The position numbers and the translations under genes were made by a program. Below are positions 42,870 to 52,352 of a DNA stretch of 64,000 nt, piece by piece (position 1 is the first letter of the stretch; each line of letters begins with the position of its first letter). This DNA comes from Microbacterium kunmingense. Its GTDB lineage: Bacteria; Actinomycetota; Actinomycetes; Actinomycetales; Microbacteriaceae. Below the pieces are notes generated by a model, which searched no databases, was not told where the DNA came from, and saw only the letters and a list, made by a program, of their open reading frames with translations. The stretch covers positions 124,001 to 188,000 of the forward strand of contig NZ_JAKNUS010000004.1 of NCBI RefSeq assembly GCF_023155745.1, read 5' to 3'.

Positions 42870-44407
42870 CAGCACCCGTGACGGGTACGGCCATCGCCTC
42901 CGCGCCCGCGGGCGTCTTCCACGGCGACGCCCTGAGCAGCGGAGGGCGCCGCTGGCGCGGCATCCGCTACGCCCTCTCCACCGCTGGTGACGGGCGGTGG
43001 CGACCCTCCGAACCCGCCCCGCCGTCGGCCGACCCCGTCGAGGCGCGGTCGTTCGGACCCGCCGCCCCGCAGGGCCACACTCCGGCGGTGAAGCTTCCCG
43101 ACGACACCCCCACCGACGAGGACTGCCTGACGCTGAACATCTGGAGTCCGGATGCCGCGGACGGGCGTCCCGCCCCGGTGATGGTGTGGCTCCACGGGGG
43201 CGCGTACATCTTCGGGGCGAGCAGCCAGGCGATGTACGACGGCGCCGCGCTCGCGCGCGCCGGGGCGGTCGTGGTGACGATCAACTACCGGATCGGCGCG
43301 CTGGGGTTCCTCGATCTCACCCGGGTGTTCCCGAACGAGGGGTTCACCGCCAATCCGGCGCTCGGCGACATCCTTCTCGCCCTGCGGTGGGTGCAGAGCA
43401 ACATCGCCGCCTTCGGCGGCGACCCCGAGCGCGTGACGGTGTTCGGCGAGTCGGCCGGCGGGGGCCTCGTCACGACCCTCCTCACGAGCCCCGCCGCCGA
43501 GGGCCTGTTCTGGCGGGCGATCGCCGAGTCCTCACCCGCCTCGAGCGTCTACGACGCCGAACGTGCGGCGGGGGTCGCCGATCGCATGCTCACCCAGCTG
43601 GGCGTCTCCGACGTCGCGGGGCTCCGGGCGGCAGACCCCGCCGCGATCGTCGCCGCGCAGATGGCGGTGTTCGCCGCGACCCCCGAGGCAGAACCGGGCA
43701 CCATCGCCTTCGCCCCCGTCGTCGACGGCGACCTCGTGCCCGAGGCGCCCGCCGCCGTGCTCGCGCGCGGCGACGGACACCCGGTGCCGCTCCTCATCGG
43801 CACGAACCGCGACGAGGCGTCGCTGTTCCGCATGATGAAATCGCCCCTGCTCCCCGTCGACGACGCCTCGATCGACCGCATGATCGCCGACCTCTCTCGC
43901 GAACGCCCCGAGCTCGAGGTGCCGACGCGGGACGAGGTGCACGCCGCCTACGAGGGAGTGCGCCATCACGCCATCGGCATGGGCATCGCACGCGACATCG
44001 GCTTCCGCATGCCGACGCTCTGGGTCGCCGAGGGCCACAGCCGTCGCGCACCGACCTGGCTGTATCGCTTCGACCACGCAACCCCCATGCTGAAGCTGCT
44101 GCGCATCGGGGCGACCCACGGGTCGGAGCTGGCATACGTCTGGGGCACCTTCGGTGTGAACTCCCCCGACATCACCTTCCGCCTCGGCGGGCGACGCGAC
44201 GCCGAGCGGATCTCCGAGCGCATGCGCGAGCGGTGGGTCACTTTCGCGGCGGGCATGGCTCCGGATGCCGCGGACGCCGAAGCCTGGCCGCCCTACGACA
44301 CCGCTGAGCGGGCGACCCTCGTCATCGAGACCGTCGACAGGGTCGTGCCCGACCTCGATCAGAAACTGCGGGAGAGCTGGGGCGACACGGTCCTCGCCTT
44401 CCCCTGA
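42866..44407 (+). CDS. Type B carboxylesterase
   Basis: 513 residues, alpha/beta hydrolase. The nucleophile is in TVFGESAGGG near residue 199, the oxyanion motif is MVWLHGGAYIFG, the Cys-containing family signature is DEDCLTLNIWSP, the acid is expected in IGTNRDEAS and the His in IGATHGSELAYVWG. There is no signal peptide, so it is intracellular, unlike many secreted relatives. The ATG overlaps the regulator stop (ATGA). Its place after an exporter and its regulator suggests it detoxifies an ester compound handled by the exporter, which is inference. Confidence 0.92.
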   Translation: MTAPVTGTAIASAPAGVFHGDALSSGGRRWRGIRYALSTAGDGRWRPSEPAPPSADPVEARSFGPAAPQGHTPAVKLPDDTPTDEDCLTLNIWSPDAADGRPAPVMVWLHGGAYIFGASSQAMYDGAALARAGAVVVTINYRIGALGFLDLTRVFPNEGFTANPALGDILLALRWVQSNIAAFGGDPERVTVFGESAGGGLVTTLLTSPAAEGLFWRAIAESSPASSVYDAERAAGVADRMLTQLGVSDVAGLRAADPAAIVAAQMAVFAATPEAEPGTIAFAPVVDGDLVPEAPAAVLARGDGHPVPLLIGTNRDEASLFRMMKSPLLPVDDASIDRMIADLSRERPELEVPTRDEVHAAYEGVRHHAIGMGIARDIGFRMPTLWVAEGHSRRAPTWLYRFDHATPMLKLLRIGATHGSELAYVWGTFGVNSPDITFRLGGRRDAERISERMRERWVTFAAGMAPDAADAEAWPPYDTAERATLVIETVDRVVPDLDQKLRESWGDTVLAFP

Positions 44408-44443
44408 GTGGGGCGCACGCGCGAGCCCGGGTAGCGTATCGGG

Positions 44444-44965
44444 GTGACCAGCTACACCGTTGCCACCGACGGCGCCTGCAAGGGCAACCCCGGCCCGACT
44501 GGCTGGGCGTGGGTCGGCGAGGACGGCCACTGGGCCGCCGGGTCGATCGCGCTCGGCACCAACAACATCGGCGAGCTCACCGGCCTCCTGCGCGCGATCG
44601 AGGACCACCGTGACGTCGCCGACCTCATCGTGCAGGCCGACTCGATGTACGCCATCGACACCTACACGAAGTGGATGGACGGCCACCGCCGCCGCGGTTG
44701 GAAGACCTCGACCGGGTCGCCGACGAAGAACCGCGACCTGCTCGAGCAGCTGATCGCGGCGCGCGACGCACGACGCGCGGCGGGCCTCCCCGATGTCGTG
44801 CTGCAGCACGTGCGGGGCCACTCCGGTCATGTGCTCAACGCCTGGGCCGACGAGCGCGCGGTGCGCGCCGCCGAGCACGCCGCCGAGGGGAAGGAGAGCG
44901 CCTGGTCGTCCCTGGGCTCTCATCCGAAGCTGGATGTCGCGGCGGCGCCGAAGAACGGACGCTGA
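44444..44965 (+). CDS. rnhA: Ribonuclease HI
   Basis: 173 residues. The four catalytic acidic residues are visible: TDGACKGNPGP (Asp), NIGELTGLL (Glu), LIVQADSMYAI (Asp) and LNAWADERA (Asp), with the usual His in HVRGHSGH. It removes RNA from RNA-DNA hybrids. The GTG start is leaderless, with TAGCGT six bases upstream. About 35 residues follow the last motif. It has no operon partner beyond the 38-nt-distant next gene, which has its own box. Confidence 0.93.
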   Translation: MTSYTVATDGACKGNPGPTGWAWVGEDGHWAAGSIALGTNNIGELTGLLRAIEDHRDVADLIVQADSMYAIDTYTKWMDGHRRRGWKTSTGSPTKNRDLLEQLIAARDARRAAGLPDVVLQHVRGHSGHVLNAWADERAVRAAEHAAEGKESAWSSLGSHPKLDVAAAPKNGR

Positions 44966-45003
44966 CCGGCCCCGACGCGGGCCCGCGGTTCTAGCCTGGA
45001 ACC

Positions 45004-45909
45004 GTGGCAGAGGAGCCCGACCGCCTGCGCGCTGAGGAGCGCGCCGAGCTGCGCGCGCTCCAGCGGCGGGCATACGGCCCCGACGCCGACATCCACACCG
45101 ACCCCGCGGCGCTTGCCCGGTTGCGCGTGTTGGAAGCCGCCGCAGCGCGGCCGGCGCCGCCGCCGGGTGGGGATGGTCGCGCCGCAGGCATGACCGGCGG
45201 CGGAGGCACGACCGGTGGCGCAGGCACGACCGGCACCCCGGTCGACGACCCGGTCGAGGCCGAGCCCGGCGCCGACGCTGCGACAGCAGCATCCGCTCTC
45301 CCCCGTCGCGCCACCGGGCGGTCGACCCTGTGGCTCGTCGCCGGCGGCGTCGCCCTGGTGGTCGCGGGCACCGCGCTCGCCGCGTCGACCATCGGACCGC
45401 CCCCGGCGGAGGGCGACGACCTCGCAGCCGTCCGACAGGATGCCGCCGACGCCGCGGCGGAACGCCTCGCGCGGGACGACGACGCGCCTCACCGGAACCC
45501 CTACGAGCTCTATTTCGACGGAAAACGGGACGAGGTCCTCACCCTGCCGGGCGCGGAGGGCGTCGCATCCCGCGTGGTGTACGACCAGTTCCGGCCCTAC
45601 GGCACGCTCTACGGCCGCCTCGTCGGGGCGGGGCCGACTGCGGACGACCGGTTCTGCATGATCGTGGAGAGCAGCCCCTCGGCGGTTACGGTCTGCCTCG
45701 ATCCGGCGATCTGGGGGTTCGCCCCGCTGCCGAAGACCCTCGTCTTCCCCGCACCGCAGTTCGACGCCGCCTCGCCCGGCGAGGTCGCCTACGTCGGGTA
45801 CACGCTCGAGCCCGATGGGCAGGTCGTCGCGCGCCCGGGAGTCGATCCCGCGTCGGCATCCGAGCCCGAACCCACCCGCACGGCCGTCCCGGCGCCCGGC
45901 ACCCAGTAG
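45004..45909 (+). CDS. Single-pass membrane protein, unknown function
   Basis: 301 residues. Residues 1-50 are helical and charged (RLRAEERAELRALQRRAYGP), 55-100 are a Gly/Thr/Ala linker, 108-131 a membrane helix, and 150-285 an extracytoplasmic alpha/beta domain with two Cys (DDRFCMIVE and AVTVCLDPA) that may form a disulphide. It ends in a Pro/Thr-rich tail. I do not recognise the domain. TAGCCT is six bases before the GTG. A small hairpin follows the stop. Confidence 0.75.
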   Translation: MAEEPDRLRAEERAELRALQRRAYGPDADIHTDPAALARLRVLEAAAARPAPPPGGDGRAAGMTGGGGTTGGAGTTGTPVDDPVEAEPGADAATAASALPRRATGRSTLWLVAGGVALVVAGTALAASTIGPPPAEGDDLAAVRQDAADAAAERLARDDDAPHRNPYELYFDGKRDEVLTLPGAEGVASRVVYDQFRPYGTLYGRLVGAGPTADDRFCMIVESSPSAVTVCLDPAIWGFAPLPKTLVFPAPQFDAASPGEVAYVGYTLEPDGQVVARPGVDPASASEPEPTRTAVPAPGTQ

Positions 45910-45928
45910 CCCGTCCTCACGCCGCCCC

Positions 45929-45948
45929 CGCGCCGTGTGCGCGGCGCG
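45929..45948. terminator. Hairpin between convergent genes
   Basis: CGCGCCG (45929-45935) and CGGCGCG (45942-45948) form a 7-bp stem with loop TGTGCG, between the stops of the membrane protein and NUDIX genes. No T tract. Confidence 0.55.
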
Positions 45949-45968
45949 CGCGACCGCCGGCCCGCGCG

Positions 45969-46430
45969 TCACACCTCGGCGAGCCGCGCCTCCAGGGCGT
46001 CGATCGCAGGGCGCTGCCCCTTCACGAGGCGCTCCCGCGCGAGGTCGAATCCCACCCACTCGGCCCGGTCGACCTCGGGGAACATCGCCCGTCTGCCCGA
46101 CCGCGGGGGCCACTCCATCTCGAACTCGCCGAAGCCCGACGTCGGGGCGTCGAACCCCGCGCCGTCTCCGACGAACACGGTCACCCGCTTCCCCGACGAG
46201 TACGGGTAGGTGCCGAGCTCGGCGTAGTCGGCATCGGGCGCCTCGACACCCAGTTCCTCGCGGAACTCGCGCCGCGCGGCATCCAGCGGCGACTCGTCGT
46301 CGCCGAACTCGCCCTTCGGGATCGACCATGCGCCGGCATCCTTCTTCGCCCAGAACGGCCCGCCCATGTGGGCGATGAGCACCTCGGGGTGCTCGCCGAG
46401 CCGGAAGAGGAGGATGCCGGCGCTGCGCAT
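45969..46430 (-). CDS. NUDIX hydrolase
   Basis: 153 residues. The NUDIX box GEFGDDESPLDAARREF followed by REELGVE is complete. The opening MRSAGILLFRLGEHPEVLIA and WAKKDAGAWSIPKGE is typical of the diadenosine-tetraphosphate/housecleaning subgroup with an SIPKGE motif. The ATG shares its A with the aldo-keto reductase stop (TGATG at 46428-46432), so the two are coupled. Substrate uncertain. Confidence 0.88.
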   Translation of the reverse strand: MRSAGILLFRLGEHPEVLIAHMGGPFWAKKDAGAWSIPKGEFGDDESPLDAARREFREELGVEAPDADYAELGTYPYSSGKRVTVFVGDGAGFDAPTSGFGEFEMEWPPRSGRRAMFPEVDRAEWVGFDLARERLVKGQRPAIDALEARLAEV

Positions 46431-47443
46431 CAGGTGAGGCGCTTCTTCGGCGACACCCCGTAGGTGTGCTCGGGGTCGGCGAAGACGGCCCCGCCGAGCG
46501 CGGTGTCGATCGCCGCCATGGTGTCGGCGTCGAGCGTCACCCCCGAAGCCTTGACGGTGTCGGCGAGCTGTTCGGGGCGAGAGGCCCCCACGAGCGCCGC
46601 GGCGACATTCGGGTTCTGCAGCACCCACGCGATCGCGAGTTGCGGCATCGTGAGCCCCGCCTGTTCGGCGATCGGCTTCAGCCGCTGCACGGCCTCGAGC
46701 ACCTCGTCGCGCAGGAACCCCTTGATGAACTGCGCACCGCTCTTCTCGTCGGTCGCGCGGGATCCCTCGGGCACCGGCTGGCCGGGCAGGTATTTGCCGC
46801 TGAGCACACCCTGGGCCATCGGCGACCACACGATCTGCGAGATGCCGAGCTCTTCCGACGCGGGGACGACCTTCCCCTCGATGACCCGCCAGAGCATCGA
46901 GTACTGGGGCTGGTTCGAGATGAGCTGGATGCCGAGGCTCTTCGCCAGGGCGTAACCCTCGCGCAGCTGCTCGGCGGTCCACTCCGAGACTCCGATGTAC
47001 AGGGCCTTACCCTGGCGGACGACGTCGGCGAACGCTTGGAACGTCTCCTCGAGCGGCGTCTCGTAATCGAAGCGGTGCGCCTGGTAGAGGTCGACGTAGT
47101 CGGTGCCGAGGCGCTTCAGCGACCCGTTGATCGACTCCATGATGTGCTTGCGGCTGAGTCCGGTGTCGTTGGGCCCCCCGGGTCCGGTGGGGAAGTACAC
47201 CTTGGTGAAGATCTCCAGCGACTCCCGCCGCTGGCCCTCGAGCGCCTTCCCGAGCACGACCTCGGCGGCGGTGTTGGCGTAGGTGTCGGCGGTGTCGAAG
47301 GTGGTGATGCCGGCGTCGAGAGCGGCGTGCACCGTCTTCACGGCGGCGTCGTCCTCGACCTGCGAGGCGTGCGTCACCCAGTTGCCGTAGGTGATCTCCG
47401 AGACCTTCAGTCCACTGTTTCCGAGATAGCGGTATGCGACCAC
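46430..47443 (-). CDS. Aldo-keto reductase, potassium-channel beta-like subgroup
   Basis: 337 residues. The start YRYLGNSGLKVSEITYGNWV is typical of the Kv-beta-like AKR group. The catalytic tetrad is visible in FDTADTYANTAAEVVLG (Asp, Tyr), IFTKVYF (Lys) and LYQAHRFD (His); the NADPH-binding end is GASRPEQLADTV. Substrate unknown. AGGAGG lies 8 nt before the GTG start. It follows the second aldo-keto reductase by 24 nt and is probably cotranscribed with it and the NUDIX gene. Confidence 0.92.
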   Translation of the reverse strand: MVAYRYLGNSGLKVSEITYGNWVTHASQVEDDAAVKTVHAALDAGITTFDTADTYANTAAEVVLGKALEGQRRESLEIFTKVYFPTGPGGPNDTGLSRKHIMESINGSLKRLGTDYVDLYQAHRFDYETPLEETFQAFADVVRQGKALYIGVSEWTAEQLREGYALAKSLGIQLISNQPQYSMLWRVIEGKVVPASEELGISQIVWSPMAQGVLSGKYLPGQPVPEGSRATDEKSGAQFIKGFLRDEVLEAVQRLKPIAEQAGLTMPQLAIAWVLQNPNVAAALVGASRPEQLADTVKASGVTLDADTMAAIDTALGGAVFADPEHTYGVSPKKRLT

Positions 47444-47467
47444 GATGTGTTCCTCCTTCGAGAGGGT

Positions 47468-48397
47468 TCAGGGCACGCGGTAGCCGGCGGCACGGAAGAG
47501 CTCGTACCACTCGGCCCGCGTGAGGGGGATGTCGGAGCCGAGCGCGGCACCCTGCACGCGCTCGATGGTGGTGGTGCCGAGCACCACCTGCATGTTCGCG
47601 GGATGCCGCGTGATCCAGGCGGTGGCGATGGCGATGGCCGGCACGTCGTAGACCTTCGCGAGGCGGTCGATGACGGCGTTCAGCTCGGCGTACTCGGGGG
47701 AACCGAGGAAGGTTCCGGTGAAGAAGCCGGCCTGGAACGGCGACCAGGCCTGCACGGTGATGCCGTGGAGGCGGCAGTAGTCGACGATCCCGCCGCCGTC
47801 GAGCACGACCGACTGCTCGGTGCCCGCCATGTTCGCCGCGACTCCCTGCGCGATGATCGGCGCGTGGGTGATCGACAGCTGCAGCTGGTTCGCCACGATC
47901 GGCTGCGTCACGGCGGTCTTCAGCAGCTCGATCTGCGCCGGAGTCTGGTTGGAGACCCCGAAGGCGCGGACCTTGCCCGCGCTCTCGAGGTGGTCGAACG
48001 CCCGGGCGACCTCCTCGGGCTCGACGAGCGCATCGGGGCGGTGCAGAAGCAGGATGTCGATGTAGTCCGTCTTCAGCGCCTTCAGTGACCCTTCGACCGA
48101 GGTGACGAGGTGGTCGTAGGAGAAGTCGAAGTACGGCCCCTCGCGGACGATGCCCGCCTTGGTCTGGATCGTGACCTGCGCGCGCTCGCTCGGCGAGAGT
48201 CGCAGCGCGTCGGCGGCGCGGGCCTCGCAGCCGTGCAGCTCGTTGCCGTAGACGTCGGCGTGATCGAAGAAGTCGATTCCCGCGTCTCGGGCGGCGGCGA
48301 CCAGCGCCCTGATCTCATCGTCGGTCTTGTCGGCGATGCGCATCATGCCGAGGACGACGTTGGGCGCATCGATGCTGCCGAGGGGGATCCTTCTCAT
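47468..48397 (-). CDS. Aldo-keto reductase, YdhF-like
   Basis: 309 residues. RIADKTDDEIRALVAAARDA, FFDHADVYG (Asp, Tyr), TIQTKAGIV (Lys), ILLLHRPDALVEPEEVA (His) and the C-terminal VVLGTTTIERV resemble E. coli YdhF. The residue set is complete for an NADPH-dependent oxidoreductase. GAGAAGGA lies six bases before the ATG at 48397; the frame is open to 48472 but without a start signal. It is the first of a three-gene unit with another AKR and NUDIX. Substrate unknown. Confidence 0.9.
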   Translation of the reverse strand: MRRIPLGSIDAPNVVLGMMRIADKTDDEIRALVAAARDAGIDFFDHADVYGNELHGCEARAADALRLSPSERAQVTIQTKAGIVREGPYFDFSYDHLVTSVEGSLKALKTDYIDILLLHRPDALVEPEEVARAFDHLESAGKVRAFGVSNQTPAQIELLKTAVTQPIVANQLQLSITHAPIIAQGVAANMAGTEQSVVLDGGGIVDYCRLHGITVQAWSPFQAGFFTGTFLGSPEYAELNAVIDRLAKVYDVPAIAIATAWITRHPANMQVVLGTTTIERVQGAALGSDIPLTRAEWYELFRAAGYRVP

Positions 48398-48487
48398 GGA
48401 CGTTCCTTCTCCAGGGGGCGGACGGGCTCCCCACCCTAGGCCGTGGACCTTCCGCTCGTCCGGCCTGGACAAAGACGCGGCGAGGCG

Positions 48488-50485
48488 TCAGGCTTCGCCG
48501 TCGGACGCATCGCCCTCGGCCACATCACCACGCAGACGCAGGGCACGCCGGAGGCTTCGCAGCAGCAGCAGAAAACCGCCGAGGGCGACGAGGCTCCCCA
48601 GGAACGGCGACACGGCCACTTCGGCCGTCAGCTCGGGCCCGCCGTCGGCGACCGCGAGCAGAATGCCCATGAGGAGCAGGGCGATCCCGATGGTCGTCAC
48701 CGTCACCTGGCCGAGCAATCCGTCGAGCCAGCTGCGCTCCGTCGGGTTGGAGAAGCGGCGCAGTTGAACGACGAATGTGCCGTCTTCGAGGGAGCGTCCG
48801 ACGTTCTCCATGCGCCGGGGCAGGCGTCGGAGCTGCTCGATGAGCAGCGCGCCGTTGGACTGCGCCGACAGCAGGAGGTCGCGGGGGGTGTTCATCAACC
48901 GGGCGGTGTGGGGGGCTCGCTCGAGGGCGTGACCGACCATGTCGTACTCGGGCTGCAGCCGCCGCAGCGAGCCCTCGAGGGAGGCGAGGGTTCGGAAGAC
49001 CAGGAGGAGGGAGGGCGGCATGGCCAGCCGGTGCCCGCGCAGCACGTCGATGAGGGCGCGGAAGACGTTCTCGTCGCCGGTGCCGTTGTGGATCCGCGTC
49101 AGCACCACGCCGATGTCGTGCTGCAGCGCGGCGCGGTCGGCGGACGTCCCCCGATCCGGCGCGCAGAGCAGCAGGACGACATCGGTGGCGGCGACGTCGT
49201 CTTCGTTGAGGATCGCGATGAGGAAGGGCACGAGGAGATGGCGCATGCTGCGCTCCAGCACGCCGATCGCACCGAAGTCGACGAGGGCGACGCTGTCGTC
49301 CTCGCGCAGCACCAGGTTCCCCGGGTGCAGGTCGGCGTGGAAAATTCCGCGCACCGCGATCTGCTCGAACACGCTGTCCACGACGCGGTCGGCGATGGCG
49401 ACCGCGCGCTCCGGGTCGAGATCTCCGGGCAGGAGCCGACTGAACGGGGTACCCTCGACGCGCTCCTGAACGAGCATGCGCGAGGTCGTGAACTGTCGAT
49501 ACACCCGCGGGACCACCAGCTGCGCGTCGCTCGACCGCGCGATGGCGCCCCGCAGCAGCTCGGTGTTCGCCGCTTCGACCCGGTAGTCGAGCTCCTCCCG
49601 CAGCGCCCGCGCGAACTCCACGACGAGGGCTCGCAGGCCGTAGGCGCGCGCCCACTCCATCCGGCGCTCGGCGTCGGTGGCGAGCCGCTCGAGGATGTCG
49701 AGATCCGTCGTCACCTGCGCGCGCGCACGCGGCCGCTGGATCTTGACCACGACCGACTCCCCCGTCAGCAGCGTGGCGGCGTGCACCTGCGCGACCGACG
49801 CGGCGGCGAGGGGATGCTCCTCCACCGTCGCGAAGACCTCGGCCAGCGGTCGTCCGAGCTCTGCGGCGATCGCCGCCTCCGCCTCGGCCCAGGGGATGGC
49901 GGTCGAGTCCATCTGAAGCGTCGAGAGGGCACGGACGAACTCGGGCGGAAGGACGTCCTCGCGCGTGGAGAGGGCTTGACCGAGCTTGACGAAGGTCACG
50001 CCCGCCTGGTTCAGGGCGGCGACGAGCGCCGTCGGTAGATCATCGCCGTCGCCGCGCCGGTGACGCTGGTACAGACCGAGACCATGCCGCGAGCCGATGG
50101 CGACGATCTGCGCGTAGCGGCGAGCGCGGTCGCGCCGCCGGAGAGCCTGACGGAAGGCGGTGACGGGATTGCGGAAGCCGCGGGAGGGCCACAGGAATTC
50201 CACCGACATGATGACCGCGACGACGATCGCGAGCATCCACCCGAGCGTCAGAGCCACGAACGCCAGAGCGATGAAGCCTTCGACGGCGAGGGTGAAGTCG
50301 GCGTCGTAGACACCCGACCGCTGCAGCATCCACAGCGCCACCGGGGCGCTGACGAGGAAGACGAGCACGGAGAGGATGAGCGCGCGGATCTCGCCGATCC
50401 TCCGGTCGAGCAGGCGACGCGACACCCACGTCGCGATGAGTGCGAAGACGATCGCGAGGAGGCCTACGCTCACCCAGGTCGGCAT
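48488..50485 (-). CDS. ABC1/UbiB-family atypical kinase, membrane-bound
   Basis: 665 residues. Three N-terminal helices (about 5-25, 35-55, 75-100) and two at the C-terminus (about 580-640) flank the kinase-like domain. Its signatures are FVKLGQALSTREDVLP (the KxGQ motif), PLAAASVAQVH (the Ala-rich loop replacing the Gly-rich loop), VVVKIQRP, EELDYRVEAAN, IFHADLHPGN and ALVDFGAIG. UbiB proteins support isoprenoid quinone synthesis as ATPases; in this menaquinone-type organism the target is unproven. The ATG is 12 nt after the response regulator stop, so it may belong to that operon. Confidence 0.92.
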   Translation of the reverse strand: MPTWVSVGLLAIVFALIATWVSRRLLDRRIGEIRALILSVLVFLVSAPVALWMLQRSGVYDADFTLAVEGFIALAFVALTLGWMLAIVVAVIMSVEFLWPSRGFRNPVTAFRQALRRRDRARRYAQIVAIGSRHGLGLYQRHRRGDGDDLPTALVAALNQAGVTFVKLGQALSTREDVLPPEFVRALSTLQMDSTAIPWAEAEAAIAAELGRPLAEVFATVEEHPLAAASVAQVHAATLLTGESVVVKIQRPRARAQVTTDLDILERLATDAERRMEWARAYGLRALVVEFARALREELDYRVEAANTELLRGAIARSSDAQLVVPRVYRQFTTSRMLVQERVEGTPFSRLLPGDLDPERAVAIADRVVDSVFEQIAVRGIFHADLHPGNLVLREDDSVALVDFGAIGVLERSMRHLLVPFLIAILNEDDVAATDVVLLLCAPDRGTSADRAALQHDIGVVLTRIHNGTGDENVFRALIDVLRGHRLAMPPSLLLVFRTLASLEGSLRRLQPEYDMVGHALERAPHTARLMNTPRDLLLSAQSNGALLIEQLRRLPRRMENVGRSLEDGTFVVQLRRFSNPTERSWLDGLLGQVTVTTIGIALLLMGILLAVADGGPELTAEVAVSPFLGSLVALGGFLLLLRSLRRALRLRGDVAEGDASDGEA

Positions 50486-50497
50486 AGGTCGATTGTG

Positions 50498-51169
50498 TCA
50501 GTGCTTACCGGCGGTGTCAGGCGGGTCGGCAGGCGGACCGAGCAGACCGAGCTCCATCGCCCGCATCACCGCGTGGGTCCGGTCGCTCACCTCGAGCTTG
50601 CCGAAGACATGCAGCAGATGGGTCTTGACGGTCGATTCGCCGAGATGCAGTCGCTGGCCGATCTGGCGGTTGCTGAGCCCTTCGGCGACGAGACGCAGCA
50701 CCTCCCGTTCGCGCGGGGACAGGGCGACCGGGTCGGGGTCCCGGCGCTCGGGACGGGTCGCTCGTGCGACGAGCACCCTCGCGACGCTCGGAGCGAGCGC
50801 GACCTCGCCCCCCGCCACCGCACGGATGCCGGCGAGCAGCTCCGCCTCCGGCGCGGCCTTCAGCAGATACCCGCTCGCGCCTGCGCCGATGGCACGGAGG
50901 ATCGCGTCGTCGTTCTCGTAGGTGGTCAGCACGACGACGCGCGTGGCGGGGAGCGCCTCGACGATGCGGGCGGTGGCCTCGTCGCCGTCGATGCCGGGCA
51001 GGCGGAGGTCCATCAGCACGATGTCGGGCGCGAGTGCGGCGGCGAGGTCGACGGCGCGCTCCCCGGTGTCGGCGGTGCCGACGACCTCGAGGTCGACGGC
51101 GGCGTCGATGAGGGCGACGATCCCCGATCGGACGATCGGGTGGTCATCGACCACCAGGATGCGGATCAG
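50498..51169 (-). CDS. NarL/DesR-type response regulator
   Basis: 223 residues from the start proposed here. The receiver has VVDDHPIVRSG, phosphoacceptor Asp in IVLMDLRLPGIDG and Lys in SGYLLKAAPE; the LuxR helix-turn-helix is LSPREREVLRLVAEGLSNRQ followed by GQRLHLGESTVKTHL. The start is unusual: no ATG/GTG fits well. CTG 51169 follows GGGGAGGAG by 3 nt and would begin MIRILVVDDHP, the standard regulator start. GTG 51190 lacks a ribosome site and GTG 51154 would delete the first strand. It overlaps the kinase gene by 26 nt. Confidence 0.88.
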   Translation of the reverse strand: MIRILVVDDHPIVRSGIVALIDAAVDLEVVGTADTGERAVDLAAALAPDIVLMDLRLPGIDGDEATARIVEALPATRVVVLTTYENDDAILRAIGAGASGYLLKAAPEAELLAGIRAVAGGEVALAPSVARVLVARATRPERRDPDPVALSPREREVLRLVAEGLSNRQIGQRLHLGESTVKTHLLHVFGKLEVSDRTHAVMRAMELGLLGPPADPPDTAGKH

Positions 51170-52352
51170 GGTCTCCTCCCCGCGGCACACGGGCGCGCAA
51201 CCGCACCGCCCCGTCGGTGCCGTCGACCTCCAGCGCCCCACCCACGAGGGCGAGGCGGTCGCGGAGACCCGGCAGCCCGTATCCCGCCGGAGCCGAGTGG
51301 GGATCGAAGCCGCGACCGTTGTTGCCGACCTCGAGCACCGCGCCCGCGTCATCCTGCCGGAGCGCGATGCGCACCCGCTGGGCACCGGAATGCTTGCGGA
51401 CGTTGGCCAGAGCCTCCTGCGCGCAGCGCAGCAGCCCCACGTCGCGCTCGCGGTCGAGCACGTCGTCGACACCGGAATCGGCCTCGACCGCGACCTCGAG
51501 CCCGGTCTCACGACGGAAGCGGTCGGCGAGAGTGTTGAGCGCCGACGCGAGCCCGCCCGAATGTAGTTCGACGGGGGCGCTCCCCGCGACGAGGGTGCGG
51601 GTCTCGGTGAGGGCCGCGCGGGCGGCATCCTCGGTGATCTGCAGGGTGTCGTCCGTCAGGGTCCCCCCGGCGAATTCGCGCCGGGCGCGCTGCACGAGCA
51701 GCACCACCCCTGCAAGCGACTGGGCGATGGTGTCGTGCAGCTCACGGGAGATGCGCTCCCGCTCGGCTGCGGTGCCGGCCTCGCGGTGAAGGGTGGCGAG
51801 CTGGTCCTGCGCGGCGGTGAGTTCGGCGAGCAGGCGTTCGCGGGCCTCGGAGACGAGGTACACCTGCCGCAGCCACAGCCCCATGACGATGTTGAAGGCG
51901 TAGGAGATCCCCTGGGTGAGAAGGGCGGTGACCTGCCATCCGGGCTGGTCGCCGGTGCTGACGGCGAAGCCCAGGAACACCGCCACGGTGAGGGCTGCGG
52001 TCAGCGCCAGGGTCGGCACGAGTCGCGACTGCAGCGCCCAGAGCGCCGGGAAGGCCCAGAACTGGAGGGCCGCATTGCTCGGCACGAGGGCGGTCATTCC
52101 CCCGGCGACGAGGATCGTGACCACCGCGACGACCCACACGCCCGGGGTGTCGGCCGGGATGCGGCGCAGCACGAGCTGGAAGAGCAGCAGGTATCCGGCG
52201 CCGATCGCGATCGTCGCGACGAAGAGTCCCCACTCGCCACCGGGCGAGACGGCCACCCAGGCCGCGACCGCGCACGCGACGAGGGCGGCGGCGAGAGAGA
52301 CCCCCCAGCCCCACGCGCCGACCGCCCCGTCGGTTCGCTCCGGTGCGCTCAT
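51144..52352 (-). CDS. Sensor histidine kinase, DesK-like (HisKA_3)
   Basis: 402 residues. Five or six membrane helices fill residues 15-165, without an extracellular domain. ERISRELHDTIAQSLAGVVL holds the phosphorylated His, and the ATPase motifs are EALANVRKHSG, EVGNNGRGFDP and GYGLPGLRDRL. The stop overlaps the response regulator start. Its ATG directly abuts the stop of the ABC permease, so transporter and two-component genes form one operon; such pairs often sense membrane-active compounds exported by the linked transporter. Confidence 0.92.
   Translation of the reverse strand: MSAPERTDGAVGAWGWGVSLAAALVACAVAAWVAVSPGGEWGLFVATIAIGAGYLLLFQLVLRRIPADTPGVWVVAVVTILVAGGMTALVPSNAALQFWAFPALWALQSRLVPTLALTAALTVAVFLGFAVSTGDQPGWQVTALLTQGISYAFNIVMGLWLRQVYLVSEARERLLAELTAAQDQLATLHREAGTAAERERISRELHDTIAQSLAGVVLLVQRARREFAGGTLTDDTLQITEDAARAALTETRTLVAGSAPVELHSGGLASALNTLADRFRRETGLEVAVEADSGVDDVLDRERDVGLLRCAQEALANVRKHSGAQRVRIALRQDDAGAVLEVGNNGRGFDPHSAPAGYGLPGLRDRLALVGGALEVDGTDGAVRLRARVPRGGDPDPHPGGR

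Noticed and set aside
48443..50038. 531-codon plus-strand frame opposite the UbiB-like kinase
   Set aside because: Shadow frame without motifs; all UbiB signatures lie on the minus strand.
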